In this document: in pieces, positions 53,520-64,000 of the stretch
How positions within the stretch are numbered: position 1 is the stretch's first letter
Layout of the letters: each line of letters starts with the position of its first letter
The notes under the pieces: generated by a model
Databases searched by the model: none
Told to the model about the DNA's origin: nothing
The model's input: the letters and a program-made list of their open reading frames with translations, nothing else
Program-made: the position numbers and the translations under genes
Origin: Trachythela sp. YZ-2020
Taxonomy: Eukaryota > Cnidaria > Anthozoa > Malacalcyonacea > Clavulariidae
NCBI GenBank assembly: GCA_016169945.1
Contig: JADLSH010000279.1
Coordinates: forward strand, 186,001-250,000
Length of the DNA: 64,000 bases
Direction of reading: 5' to 3'

Positions 53520-54429
53520 GTTCGTGTCACGTGACTTCAACTTAAATTTCCATCGCTCAGGATGAGCTACGTCAACACTTTTTATTAGACTTTTTGAAGG
53601 GTTTTGTAGGTTTGTTCTGGTAATTTGTTTCAATTTAGATGCCGTTTTCCTTCCAGCTCTTTGCCTGTACCATATTTTTTATTTTGATTGCTTTCTTGTT
53701 TCTCTTTCTACTGTAGTTATTTGTGTCTGGGAAAGTTCTGGTAATTTGAAGGTTTTGCAATGGTGTTCAAGAGTTTCTGCTGGGTGGACATTGGACATTA
53801 AACATCTTTGATGACACAGGAGTTTTCCCACTGATTACATCATCCAGTTACGTTTTTTTGGCTGAAGATAAATCTATTTGCACCATAAATACAATTGTTT
53901 GCTCTTAAAAAATAGATGGAGTAACGTTTGGAGTAATTAACATATTGTACCTTCTTCACATATGATGGCATTAACCATCTACACTTCTCCATAGTACAAG
54001 TTGTGGACTCCCGCATACGTACACCAGTCTCAATCGCATACAACATAGCACCAACATGAGAGCATGACTCAGCTAGTCTATGAAGCATAGAAAAACAGTT
54101 CAAAATGACCATGTTAACAATAGATTAATAATTAATATACAAAAACATTAAAAATTTGTTAGTATATAAAGCATATATAAATATACATATTTGTATGATA
54201 ATTGTAAAACTTTTTTCGTTAGTATTTTGAAATAAAATATATCGAATCTAGTTTGATAAGTAGTCGGTGATCACGCAATCAAAATAACAATTTCACTAAG
54301 ACAAATATATAAAAATCGTATTTGAAAACAACTCTCACCCTGCCAATGCGCTGTGAGAGCTTCGCCATCTTCTCTAGTGAGTATCCAGGTCTTAAGTGGC
54401 GTTTCATTGCATCTTTGCGAGTGGTTTAC
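53520..54429 (-). pseudogene. SWIM / YqaJ-type recombinase-like gene fragment
   Basis: Exon A (54429-54339, acceptor TGTGCAG, donor G|GTGAGAG) encodes VNHSQRCNETPLKTWILTRE and ALTAHWQ. Exon B (from 54072, acceptor ACTAG) joins in phase with AESCSHVGAMLYAIETGVRM and CTMEKCRWLMPSYVKKVQY; the ESCSH block is a SWIM-like finger end. Further on (53790-53520) ITTVERETRKQSK and RQRAGRKTASKLK match the entry of the YqaJ-type exonuclease fold (TRxQs, RxGRxTAS). In many invertebrate genomes this SWIM-plus-YqaJ pair forms multi-copy, probably transposon-borne genes. The rest of the nuclease (Asp/Glu-Lys motif) is absent and an in-frame stop follows RKQSK, so this copy is truncated. Confidence 0.7.
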
Positions 54430-54789
54430 CTGCACAAATTGCGAGATTTAGACGCATGTATTCACACAGTATTATTTTGTCAGCGACCGGCGTATAACAT
54501 ATAGATTGTTTAAAAGTTTTCATAGTACTTATCCTGCCCATGGTAACGTCAGACAAACCCTTGCTATTATTGAAATATCGTTTCAGAAATATCGTTTTAT
54601 TATTGAAATATCGTTTCAGGTATAATAGCCAAATTTGAAGCCCAAAATCAAGTCTTGGTCCAATAGTTTTTCAGAAATGGATGGTAGAAATTGACAATGT
54701 CAAACGAAATAAAACTGTGTCTGCCCTTATCTTGTACATTTCCAAACCACTGGATAACTTGTTTTGTATTCCTCCATTGATTTAAATCC

Positions 54790-55035
54790 AAGTTATAATT
54801 CATTTTGTCCAAAATAACTTTGCTTAATTTTCCGGATTCGCTATAGCGGGATTAATTAACCCGCATTTTTTATTGTTTTCGAAATTTTTTGTGATCTTTT
54901 AAAGATATAAATGCTTCGCATTTTTTTTAGTTCTGAATCAATTTCATCTATAGTGTCCTCAGATCCATGCTCATATGTTTTTGTGATGTTGTCATGTAAG
55001 AGGTTGTTGTATGTGTCGAGCGAGGTTTCATAAAT
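54790..55035 (-). pseudogene. Penelope RT N-terminal fragment, inverted copy
   Basis: Reverse complement of 40378-40630 with small changes: ETSLDTYNNLLHDNITKTYE, then a GSEDTIDEID block. It retains the NPA(I)ANPEN 3' part. It is a second copy of the same Penelope family. Confidence 0.78.
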
Positions 55036-55049
55036 ATTATGTTATGATT

Positions 55050-55860
55050 TAATATATGATTTTTTTGCTGAATCAACTAGTACATTGTGGCCAAATGCAC
55101 ATATTATGTTATGTAGTTGTAATGCAAATTTAATATACCTACATGTATATACAATGTTATTAAACTGACTATTAAACTGATATTGCACATGGTTGCTGTT
55201 TTGCAGATAATCAAATGGCTCAATCCAATTACAACTGTTCCTGTCAACGAACAATATTGCCCAGCAATAGCATTGAAATTGTCAGTTCTCTACACATTTA
55301 TCAATCTGAAAAGCAAGGTATACTGTCCTGAAACGTCCTACTGAACGTTGTCCGCGAACGTCAGCCAGGGTCCGCGAACATCCATGGTACGTATACAAGC
55401 TTGTTTTCAACTAAAAACAATTCTATATGTCTCCTTAGCATACTAAAAGTTAACAACTATCTTACTGCGCTTACCAATTTTGTGTTGTTTTATTTTGGCT
55501 CAAGTTCGACTCATTCTCGCTCTCGAATTTTTGTTTAGCTCACCTCACAATGGCTCTGACTGGCAGTGAAAGAACAACAGAAAATTTGCGGTTGTGATTG
55601 TGCTTGACATTTTAGTGCATGCAGTATAAATAAAGTCGTACTAGTTGGATAACAATAAGGGACTGGTCATAAAGTAACTGCTAGGGTGGACCAGAGTGGT
55701 TTGGGATGAGCAATCTTTGGGCAGTTTTGATGGGCTGCCAATTTTTTTTTGTATGTCCACGGTTGGGCCACCAAACAAATACCTGCATCTACTTCAAGAA
55801 ATAAAGAAATTAATAAAAGTAAACAAAACTATCCAAATTATCAAATGGGATATTAAATAG
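55050..55860. other. Spacer, no gene recognised
   Basis: A sequence starting AAGGGACTGGTCATAAAG near 55659 resembles the MITE end at 8733. Otherwise nothing supported. Confidence 0.4.
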
Positions 55861-56001
55861 ATGTATTATGCAGTGTATATGAGCAGAAATAATGTATATT
55901 TGTTTAACATTGCTGATCTAATGTTAATTTTGTTCAATTATCATCTGATTCTGATGAAAGCAAGGAGTTGTTTATATGTTCAAATATCTAAATTATCACC
56001 A

Positions 56002-56073
56002 GATGTATCCATAGATGTATCCATAGATGTATCCATAGATGTATCCATAGATGTATCCATAGATGTACCATAT
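56002..56073 (+). repeat. 12-bp minisatellite (GATGTATCCATA)x5 plus partial
   Basis: Five exact copies begin at 56002, 56014, 56026, 56038 and 56050, then a degenerate copy. Read in frame it encodes repeated DVSI inside an otherwise unsupported frame. Confidence 0.95.
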
Positions 56074-56359
56074 ATGTACGAGGAGTTAGGGCTAGATGGT
56101 AGAGGTGCAAATATGCTGAGGATAGAAGGCTGCTTTTTCTTTTCCTTTGTCTTTTCTTTCCTTTGATGATTTGCTTGTGAGATTAATTCCTGTTTGTGTG
56201 TTAGTGCATCTAAACATACCTTGTGCTACAGTCAAAGCATCATCATCAAACCACTTATTCTCAATTAAGTGGCTTGGAGCTTTCAGATGATACCTTGGAC
56301 TAAGATCTTTCTTTGGGCATAAATCAGCTGCGATTTAATATATACAACTTTCCCATCTG

Positions 56360-56885
56360 TAATTATTTTGAGAACTTCACTGACCTTTGCATGTGAGCGG
56401 TTCTCTCTTCTCGCTTCTGTTTTTCACTTGTTTTCTTGCAGTTGCTTACGCTTTCCTTTGCTCTCAGGGACTTCATCATCAACAAGTCCAAGTTTTCTTT
56501 TTAGGGTGCCAATATTGGTTATTATCTTTGTTTGGCACTCTTCTCATTTGCATTTCATGGCTTCTGAGTCAGCCATTCTATCATCATAAAATTTCAATTC
56601 ATTAGCTTTCCATGACTTAACATTATTTTCTTTGTCAAATAAAGTTGACCATTGTTTCATAATTATGTCAATATATGTTGAAATGTTGGAAACAGCTGAA
56701 TCGATGATGTCCTTAGCTGCTTCTGCTTTGGCACAATCACCGCTTTGAATTGATCCTAATTCATCAGTTGAGAATCTCTGAATATTCTGAGACTTGCCAT
56801 CCTTGCTGCCTTCACCGAGTAAATTATTTACTCTTTCTTTCCACTCGTTAACAATCCATTGGATTTTCCATCGAGTATTTTCCAC
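56360..56885 (-). CDS. Unrecognised charged, coiled-coil-like gene fragment
   Basis: The minus-strand frame from 56885 encodes MENTRWKIQWIVNEWKERVN, an acidic middle (DELGSIQSGDCAKAEAAKD) and NISTYIDIIMKQWSTLF. After a stop at about 56544 the same frame continues EECQTKIITNIGTLKRKLGL and PESKGKRKQLQENK. Composition (Lys, Glu, Trp pairs, no Cys pairs) suggests a helical protein. No family recognised. The plus-strand frames across the same bases are Phe/Ser/Leu-rich and look like shadows. Confidence 0.35.
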
Positions 56886-57013
56886 TTCATTGTTGAATTG
56901 TATTGGAGGGATTAAACCATACCACGACTGACAAAAAAACGTTGTAGGTTCTCTTCAAACTTGTCAGTTGGATGAGAATGAGGATTTATTGATGAAAAAT
57001 ATCAATGCCATAG

Positions 57014-57822
57014 ATGAACATGCAGAGAATTAACCTAAGAGGACTGCGTGCCATATTACAGCAACTGCTTTGCATCACAAGCATTGGAAACAGAAGTGTA
57101 CGATTCTCTTACATTGCTTTATTTTTGTCTTTTCACCCTGGCCTTACCACAGAAAGTCTTAAAGATACAAATCGTCAAAAGGTTTTTAAGGAGTTACTCT
57201 GCCATGCAAAGCATGGACTATCTGTTTATGTTATCAGCAGCAAATACATATCACTGATATCATCTGATGTGGATCTAGAACTGTTCATTGAAGACATGGT
57301 GTCCCCTTATGATAACAGTGAAGTTGATTAATCATTTCACGTTATTTACTATATATGTTGAATAGCATGGAGTTTGCATGGGATAAAAACGTTTTGAAGG
57401 TGGCATTGAGTGGCACGCATAGTAGGAATCAGTTACAAGAACTTGGGAGTGGTTCTCGTATACAGCAGTATACCCAATCTGTATTGGAAACCATACAAGA
57501 AAAAAAGACAGTTGAAAATTATGCATGGAAAGCAGCAAACATTGAATGGAAAGCAGCAAACATTGGCAAATGCATACAGAAAGAAAAATTTAAGTTGGCT
57601 CAAAAATGCCATAAGTGGAATGAGGTACAGTTGCATGAACTGCAAGAGATTATTGATGGTTTAACAGAACGATATACAAGTGTTCACAAACTGCTTGACA
57701 ACAAGTCTGGCAGCAAAAATCTTAATCGTATTATTATTATTAAAAGCTTACATACGGTATCTCACTCACTTTACATGTTCTTCCGGAGAGCCGTTTACAC
57801 ATATACATACATAAAATTATAA
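57014..57822 (+). CDS. Unrecognised plus-strand ORFs
   Basis: 57014-57331 encodes 105 aa with NRQKVFKELLCHAKHGLSVY and SSDVDLELFIEDMVSPYDNS. 57355-57822 encodes a 155-aa helical protein with YTQSVLETIQEKKTVENYAW, a nine-residue AWKAANIEW repeat from a 21-bp tandem duplication (about 57528-57565), and EVQLHELQEIIDGLTERYTS. The high Lys/Glu/Gln content suggests coiled coil. I do not recognise either, and whether they are exons of one gene is unclear; no donor/acceptor pair is convincing. Confidence 0.35.
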
Positions 57823-57889
57823 CATAGCCTAAGTATTACAAAGTTCAAATTAAGGTAATATTTACATGCATCAAAGAAGTCATATTTGA

Positions 57890-58765
57890 TCTAAGTTATA
57901 AAAGAGATCTTTTAAAAGCTATAAGTGTTGGTTTAGCTCTGATCTCACTTGATAGGCTATTCCAAGCAACCGATCCTCGATAGTGAAAACTACGTTTTTT
58001 AACTTCGGTTTGTGGTCTAGGAATGAACAGATCATTTGAACTGTTTCTCAAATTATGAGAATGTGTGTTTGAAATTGGTTGGAAAATGTTGTTGATACTA
58101 TTAGGCAAATGACCATTTTGGGACTTGTACACACAAGTTACTAATTTGTTAAAGCGTGTGTGATCAAGAGTGTTCCAGCCAAGATCCTCTAAAATGTCAG
58201 ATGATCTAATAGTGTAATCAGAATAAGTAATTATCCTTGCTGCTCTATTTTGTAATTTCTGTAATTTGTCAGCAAGGCCTTTAGTAAGGCAACCCCATAT
58301 CTCACTGCAATAATCAAAGTATGGCTGAATTAAAGCCTCATACATTTTCAATAGTATCGAAAGTGGCATAAAGTATCGAACTCGTTTGAGAGCTCCAAGA
58401 CCGGATGAAACTTTTTTAGTAATTGCATCAATTTGTGTTTGCCAGCTTAACGTCTCGTCAACTTCAATGCCTAAGTGTTTGTAAGACTTTTCCGTTCCAG
58501 TGAATGATTGTTAACTTTTATGTCATAATTCATATGGTTGATGTTGTAATTGCTGGTTACAATCAGATACTTAGTCTTTTTTGTATTTAATGTTAGTTTA
58601 TTAGCTTGTAGCCATACTTGAACATTTTTTAGATCATCGTTTATTTTAGATTGTAAAGACACTGGGTCTTTAGCATTTGCAGTCAGACTTGTGTCGTCCG
58701 CATACATCTCTACACTAGATGATAGAGAACACGTAGCTAACATGTTAAGGCGAGTTACCATCCCA
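57890..58765 (-). pseudogene. CR1-like LINE reverse transcriptase fragment
   Basis: The frame from 58761 contains MYADDTSLTANAKD, the RT catalytic YADD box, and LQANKLTLNTKKTKYLIVTS. After a one-base change near 58475 comes MPLSILLKMYEALIQPYFDY, CSEIWGCLTKGLADKLQKLQ, NRAARIITYSDYTIRSSDIL and RNSSNDLFIPRPQTEVKKRS with WNSLSSEIRAKP to the stop at about 57896. This is the palm-to-C-terminus order of a CR1/L2-group non-LTR element. The endonuclease and RT fingers upstream of 58765 are missing (5' truncation). Confidence 0.88.
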
Positions 58766-59159
58766 GAGTAGGCCTAATTTGCATACCATATATAATGAAT
58801 AAATATTTCATACACTGTAATCTGTTTTTTTTGCATGACTGTATACATGCATTAGATAAATATGCAGTAAATAATACTTGAGTTGAAGGAAATTTACTGC
58901 TTCTTACAGGTGGTACCAAAAATCACAGTGATCACATTGTACCCATATGTGCAACTATTTTTTGTCCGATTCAGGCGGTGTGTTCCCACCACATTCCTGA
59001 TAAAGATTATAATTGTCTGATTCAGATGTCTGTTTCAGACTATAATGAAGTAAAACATTTATTGACAATGTATATTATTATTTCTTAAAGATAGGGTACA
59101 GTCCGATCTGCGCATGTGCGAATCTTTTGCTTTGAGGAGTCTCCACATAAATTAGTGCT
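58766..59159. other. Spacer with possible NRF1-like site
   Basis: TGCGCATGTGCGA at 59109-59121 resembles an NRF1 palindrome and lies about 145 bp before the ATG at 59266. The rest shows nothing. Confidence 0.3.
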
Positions 59160-59265
59160 GTGGTTCTTGCTATCACAGCGCAGCCCAGCTCTTATATAAA
59201 CAATATGGAAGGAGGCACAAGGAAAGACATCGGCAGCCATGCTCCTCTAGAGAATATATGGAGGG

Positions 59266-60051
59266 AAAGGCAAAACGAAACTCATATTATGTTCGACGGG
59301 GCACAAGCAAAGTATATCTATTTGAAAATTTTGAAAGATGGAGGAACTTAAGAGATCTTGGCTTCAAAACAGACAAGGAGTTAACCGCCACGCTTCTTAA
59401 TAATTATATGATACAGTATGTTAATTCATGTTCTATAAAACGGTTCTGTTTTTAGCCTAATGATCGTTGCTTTTGTTTGCATTTGATTTAAAACATTTCC
59501 ATGTTCAAATATATATTTTATGATTTATCAAATAGCAAAGAAGCTGCTGAAATAAATACACAAACTGGTGAAGAGTTTTCAGCATTACAAAGATGAACAG
59601 TTGTTCCCGATCCAAGTGAAAAAAATGAAATCCAATGTCACTGTACATGCCTGGTTTCTTTACTATTTCCTTTCAATCACTCCAAGTAAACGATAAAAGA
59701 GCAACAAACAAAACTCAAAAGAACACAAAATGTATCAGTTTCAGAATCCATTTCCCTGCAACTTTCCATGACCTTCTAAATGAAGCAGTAACAACGAGCT
59801 CATTCCCCATATACCAGGGAACAACAAACTCTTCACACTAGGTGTTTGTCTCTGTTTTCCTGGGTTGTGGTGACGGGTGGTGCATAACATTGATATCGAT
59901 TTTTTTAGGTTTGTGGAGTCACCAGCTGTGAATGTAATTTGCAGTACCAATGTGGATGAAGAAACATTAACAGCATCAGATGATGAGTTAGCTGAAACTG
60001 TTTCAGCAGACAGTATAATTCTCCCACCACCACTTTCTGAAATATCCCAGT
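59266..60051 (+). CDS. Small unrecognised gene, two putative exons
   Basis: Exon 1 starts at ATG 59266 (MEGKAKRNSYYVRRGTSKVY) and encodes LFENFERWRNLRDLGFKTDK and ELTATLLNNY, then runs into a stop at about 59453. The motif (basic start, W-x-x-LR-x-LG-F, LL-x-x-Y) resembles short N-terminal modules of zinc-finger-type transposon cargo genes. A second candidate exon at about 59911-60051 (FVESPAVNVICSTNVDEETL, DDELAETVSADSIILPPPLS) is flanked by acceptor TTTTTTAG and donor CAG|TAAGT-like, acidic and Ser/Thr-rich. An overlapping ATG at 59203 gives another frame (MEGGTRKDIGSHAPLENIWR). The link between exons is inferred. Confidence 0.4.
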
Positions 60052-60059
60052 AAGTAATA

Positions 60060-61530
60060 GCATAAATATTTCAAAAGTACCATTAATATATTTGTACAGT
60101 AAATGGGATAACTATACTCTATAAAGTTAGATTCTGTGGTTTCTTTGAAGTGGAATGGTTGTGGCAGTTCCCAAAGATTTACCAAGTAAATGTGCCCTTT
60201 AGATTTTCAGACCTCTCAAGTCTCCCCTTACATCAAAATCTCCTGCTCTCTTAGTCACTCACTAAATTCTCCCTGTAAATTAATTAACCACCTTGTATGG
60301 TAGCGCAAAGATGTTTGTAATATATTTTTCATGTACAACGAGAGGAGTTCCCGACAACATAGTAAGGTCTATAAATGTCACCAATCTTGTTGGAATGCGG
60401 AAGCCCTTGCGTATTACCTAATCCGCACATGGCCCCTTGTCCTGTTCTAGGGCCTGTGTGCGGGTCAGTAATAATATATTAAGGTCAATGATCTATGTCT
60501 GAAGACAAAATGGCCGAAAAGAGAACAAATCTCCAGGTTTTCCCTGAAATCTCCAGGTTTTTGGAAGATGGAAATTAAAGAAGTTGTAACTGATGGGCAT
60601 TTGGAGATTAGTGCACTTATGAGTGTGTTACAGTATTATTATTCATATTAAGGACGATAATCCATTCCAGAATATAAGGGCAGTGGGGATGGAGCCAACC
60701 AATATACGTAAATTATCCTGTGGTAGATTACTGTATACTATGAGCGATTTTACCCCTGTATTCCTCCAGGATGGATGCCATTGATTTTCAGTACTTTTTT
60801 AAATGTTGCAGTGTGATCATAGTAGTGGCAATTTTGAAAAACCACAATATTATATCTTTGACAAATACTGTAGAATTGTCAGGCTTAGCAAAGCAAATTA
60901 TATAATTTTGTGCATTGGAGGAAGTGTGTAAAATTATGGAGGGAGCACAGCCAGGATAATTTTTGGAAACACATTTTCTGACCTGAATATCATTTATTTT
61001 GAACTTTGACCTTTCCTCAGTTACTAATAGCACAGTATAGGTATTGGGCAGTAAGCTCACTCAGGTCGGAACCTTTGAAGTTTTTGTCCTTGCGCATGTC
61101 ATGCCACGCATGTTTGACTGCCATGTTCTCAGTAAGGAAGAAGGAGTGAAGACTGTTTAGAATTGTACTAAAGAAACATGGTTTTTACACTTAAATAGCA
61201 ATATTTTCCGTTTTCTTTCACGGATCAGCTTCAGATGGATAAAATAACAAATAGAGGAGGATACTGCTTAGTTTTAGACGCGTTTGGAGTCAAATAAACA
61301 AGGAAAAAGGCAGAAAGTCACGGCGAAATATGTCAGCTGTTAGGAGTGCGAGATATTGGGCCAAGCTCATTTATTATTACCATTGGTCTTAACAAGTGAG
61401 GTTTCAATCATGTCGAAAACGTGTATAAGAAGAAAGTCGAAGTTGTTGTCACAAACATTTGAAGTCTTCCTGCAGGAACAGATTGTTCTTATTGCTGTCT
61501 AGAGAATACACTGATGGAATATGTACAACT
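60060..61530. other. Spacer, no gene recognised
   Basis: Short frames on both strands lack domains. A duplicated CTCCAGGTTTTYCC word lies near 60531-60556. Confidence 0.4.
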
Positions 61531-61534
61531 TTAC

Positions 61535-61832
61535 TGAGGGGCAGTTTAAATCTGAGATTAAACGAAGCATGCAATGACTTTGAGGTATTGAAATAAGTCA
61601 TTTGTTAATGATTCGGAAAAGTAACATGATCCTGGGGGCTTTGGATTTTGTTCTGTGAAAAAATCAAATGGGCAAAATGTTGTTGAGCACTAATTCTTGC
61701 GAATATATATTTTTGCATTGATCTATATTTAAATTGTTGTTAGCATGTGCTTGTCTGGTTTCATAATGACTTATTTCAATACCTCAAATTTTAATCTCGG
61801 GTAAGCGGGATCACATAAACTGCCCCTGAGAG
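61535..61832. mobile_element. MITE with GGGGCAGTTTA ends
   Basis: CTGAGGGGCAGTTTA at 61536 mirrors TAAACTGCCCCTGA... at about 61815-61830. Inner blocks TTTGAGGTATTGAAATAAGTCATT and AATGACTTATTTCAATACCTCAAA also pair. No clear TSD. Confidence 0.7.
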
Positions 61833-62235
61833 AGACAACTGTAACTATTGTTTGGAAGTAATGATATTCAAGATACATTTGTATTGCAAAATATTAAAAC
61901 TAGCATGAAGCTACTGTGTACACATCTAGGGAGAGGTTTATAAATTCTTGCTCTCAGTGTTAACCCATTGACTGGCAATGCCCCCAAATGTCAGACAATT
62001 TTACTCTTTAAGGGCAGAGTATTGCCACCCACTGTGCATTCTGTGCACAAAAGTGCAGAGATCTCCGACATGGACTTTCAAAATTTACAACACAATTTAT
62101 ACTAAATGTGAAGGTACAACTGCTGATCTTCTGTGTGAACTTCACACAGAATGCACCTGTGCTTGCCACTTATGTGTTGATATCAGCAGGTGATAATTAT
62201 ATGCCAGTGGCATATTGAATAAATTATCAACTTGA

Positions 62236-62265
62236 TGTTGTGTTGTGTTGTGTTGTGTTGTTGTT
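62236..62265. repeat. (TGTTG)n microsatellite
   Basis: About six pentamer units, TGTTGTGTTGTGTTGTGTTG, start near 62236. Confidence 0.85.
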
Positions 62266-62993
62266 ATATTTAATACTCAATCATTCAATCTCTTTGATCA
62301 TTTAACTTAATGACATTTAGGATTAACGTGTCAACATACACCACATCACAGTAAATTAACAAAATAGGTAGCATCAATCAGGGTACATTTCAACCTAGTG
62401 GTTAACAAGAGACTTGGCATGGTGTTTTGTTAACCGATTAAATTAAAGTGCAAGAGTTTCCCCTTGACTAGTTCACTTTATTGCTTGACTTTGTTAGATT
62501 ATGACAAAACTTACACAAATTTGCTCTTCTCAAATTTGGCAAATGGCACATTGACTGATAGATACAATATCAATTGAAATATATTTCTTTACTGCTTTAT
62601 TATATAAAATTCATTTCATTATTATTGTTTCTTTTGCATTAACATTAGGGTAACAATGCTTACCATATTTCATTGTGAACACAACACATGTGGTACTGTA
62701 GGAGTAGTACACTCCCACCAAAAAACCTGCAAGTGGTCAACGCCCTTTTCTTTTGCCTCCATGTGGGATTTCTTTAAATCAAGCAATGCATTTGTCTGTA
62801 GTCAGTGGTTAACTGTTCGAAGAGTGATAGTTCAAATCCAAAAATCAGCTTCTTTTGATTTCCATCTGATCCAGAAAGGTACGTTTTTCTTCGTCATATT
62901 TGTAATTATTTTAAAACTATTCGGCAGGTACCGATATTCACCTCGTGTTGGGCGAATAATTGTTTAAAAAATGGTCAATTTGCAATCATCTAG

Positions 62994-63207
62994 ATCAAAA
63001 GAATGGGTGGTATCATGTAGATACCAGAACCTTCTGAACAAAACTACAAAATATCTCTTCAACAATTGTAGACATTTTGAAGATGTCATGTTTCTCAATT
63101 TCCAAAAAAATCACTTGAAACCAGATGCCAAACCTACTCTATTCGATATCCCAAATCTGCCTGCAAAGATTGGTCCGAAACGACGAAAATTGCAGAGGAC
63201 TTGTTAA
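62994..63207 (+). CDS. THAP-domain exon
   Basis: Acceptor CATCTAG at 62987-62993 is followed by SKEWVVSCRYQNLLNKTTKY and NNCRHFEDVMFLN, then HLKPDAKPTLFDIPNLPAK, the second half of a THAP zinc finger: the Cys-x-x-His pair and the AxPTLF box that define the fold. The first half (C-x(2-4)-C and the FPK loop) should lie in an upstream exon; nothing convincing was found in 62640-62960, where the other frame is Cys-rich but unlike THAP. After the finger a basic GPKRRKLQRTC tail ends at the stop 63205-63207. THAP domains bind DNA and are found in P-element/Kolobok-type transposases and host regulators. Only this exon is visible. Confidence 0.55.
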
Positions 63208-63405
63208 GATATGCATTAGCAAGTAAAAGCTTTTTATTTAAGGAATATAAATCTATAACATAAGTTTTATAGTTCTCGTTCAAATATCAAGTCATAACAA
63301 CATTGTAATTCGGGGTGTCTGTGTTCATTTGAAGGGGCAAATTTGTCCCAGGCCCCTGAGTGCACTCCATAACACCTTCCTCCATTTTTAAGTCTGTACT
63401 AGCAT

Positions 63406-64000
63406 TCAGTCACAGTCCTCGATATATGCTGGTCTACGTGTTTGTCTATTGGATGTTCTCCCTGTAACATTGGGAGCTGCATGATCTGCATGATCTTCAG
63501 GTTGATGAGGAACTGGTTCCTCACATGCTGGCAGTGGCTGTTGGTCTGGCAGATCTTTCGTTGGCAATTCTATGTTTGCTTCTACATCGTCTGGTTCCAA
63601 AGTTTTCTGAAGATGTCTGCGATTTCTTCTATAATTTCCTCCATCGTCAGTTGTAACAATATACAACCTTGGACTAACAATCGCTTTCACCTTTCCTTTC
63701 CTCCAGGTTTTCTTTCCTTTCACGGGCATCATATGGACTGCATCACCTAAATTGAGTTCTGTAAGTTGCTTTGATCCGTTGTTGTAGTAGTAAGCTTGTT
63801 TAGTTTTGGCCTGTTGCAACTCTTGTTTCACCGAATGCATACAGGTAGGCTCGAGCAGTTGGAATTGTTGTTCTTGTTCTTCTTCCCAACAATCGTTGGG
63901 CTGGCGAGGTACTCATACCATCTGACGGTGTGTTCCTATGTTCTAGAATTGCCACGTAAGGATCTACTTTCGCGTCTAATGCTTTCTTCATAATTCGTTT
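63406..64000 (-). pseudogene. Ty3/Gypsy integrase C-terminal region, cut by window end
   Basis: From the window end: KKALDAKVDPYVAILEHRNT and STSPAQRLLGRRTRTTIPTA, then in another frame SVKQELQQAKTKQAYYYNNG, GDAVHMMPVKGKKTWRKGKV and YIVTTDDGGNYRRNRRHLQK, ending with an acidic/Pro/His tail. This is the typical Ty3/Gypsy integrase C-terminus (SPAQxLxGRxxR, then the GKV and RRNRRHL blocks). A frameshift lies near 63830. Catalytic core and RT lie beyond the window. Confidence 0.85.

Noticed and set aside
55861..56166. 101-aa protein with DVSI repeats
   Set aside because: The frame is kept open by a 12-bp minisatellite; flanking residues show no domain.
62656..62967. Cys-rich 103-aa frame as first half of the THAP finger
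   Set aside because: The spacing HCEHNTCG...HSHQKTC does not fit the THAP C-x(2-4)-C start, and no donor joins it in phase to 62994.
1..64000. tRNA, rRNA or bacterial-type operons
   Set aside because: No cloverleaf with a GTTCRANNC box or rRNA signature was noticed, and gene structure is eukaryotic.

Overview
This window reads as a gene-poor, transposon-dense stretch of an animal nuclear genome. The reasons are GT/AG introns with plausible donors and acceptors, AT-rich spacers with TA microsatellites, and the mix of element types: Ngaro/DIRS, Penelope, BEL/Pao, Ty3/Gypsy, CR1-like LINEs, intron-containing MULE and hAT-like DNA transposons, and many MITEs. That mix suits an aquatic invertebrate such as a cnidarian or sponge, but I cannot place the species. 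I found no conserved single-copy housekeeping gene, tRNA, rRNA or CRISPR.

Region 1 (1-18.5 kb) is a four-level nest with target-site duplications (TSDs) at each insertion level. A decayed Ngaro/DIRS retroelement (gag from 3178, pol continuing at 17847) is split by a 13.6-kb MULE (4220-17837, 95-bp TIRs, 9-bp TSD). The MULE is split by a 7.0-kb hAT-like element (9132-16158, 20-bp TIRs, 8-bp TSD). That element holds a 213-bp hAT MITE (15883-16095, 8-bp TSD). Without its guest, the MULE was about 6.6 kb, with a transposase gene running in from the left end and an HMG-box/C2H2 gene running in from the right. This converging two-gene plan resembles plant MuDR.

Region 2 (18.5-33.4 kb) starts with a second, diverged copy of the hAT-like gene, interrupted in an exon by a 213-bp MITE. 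It then holds a Ty3/Gypsy pol relic, another hAT-like relic, foldback elements, a minisatellite, a HECT-like gene fragment and several Penelope fragments with their palindromic ends.

Region 3 (33.4-39 kb) is a 5.4-kb TIR element (33369-38790, 6-bp TSD AAACAT) inserted in the 3' end of a LINE. Its only visible cargo is a multi-exon HECT ubiquitin-ligase-like gene on the minus strand.

Region 4 (39-53 kb) holds more Penelope pieces, an unrecognised decayed gene, Ty3/Gypsy and BEL/Pao fragments lying head to head, and a BEL/Pao element on the minus strand (48.0-52.8 kb) that carries a hAT MITE and a TA-flanked MITE. Region 5 (53-64 kb) holds a SWIM/YqaJ-type gene fragment, another Penelope piece, unrecognised ORFs, a CR1-like LINE RT, a small unknown gene, a THAP-domain exon and the 3' end of a Ty3/Gypsy integrase running off the window.

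Most coding regions carry frameshifts, often at homopolymers, so some breaks may be assembly errors and others true decay. The one gene I can read without a break from ATG to stop is the HMG/C2H2 gene of the MULE (195 aa).
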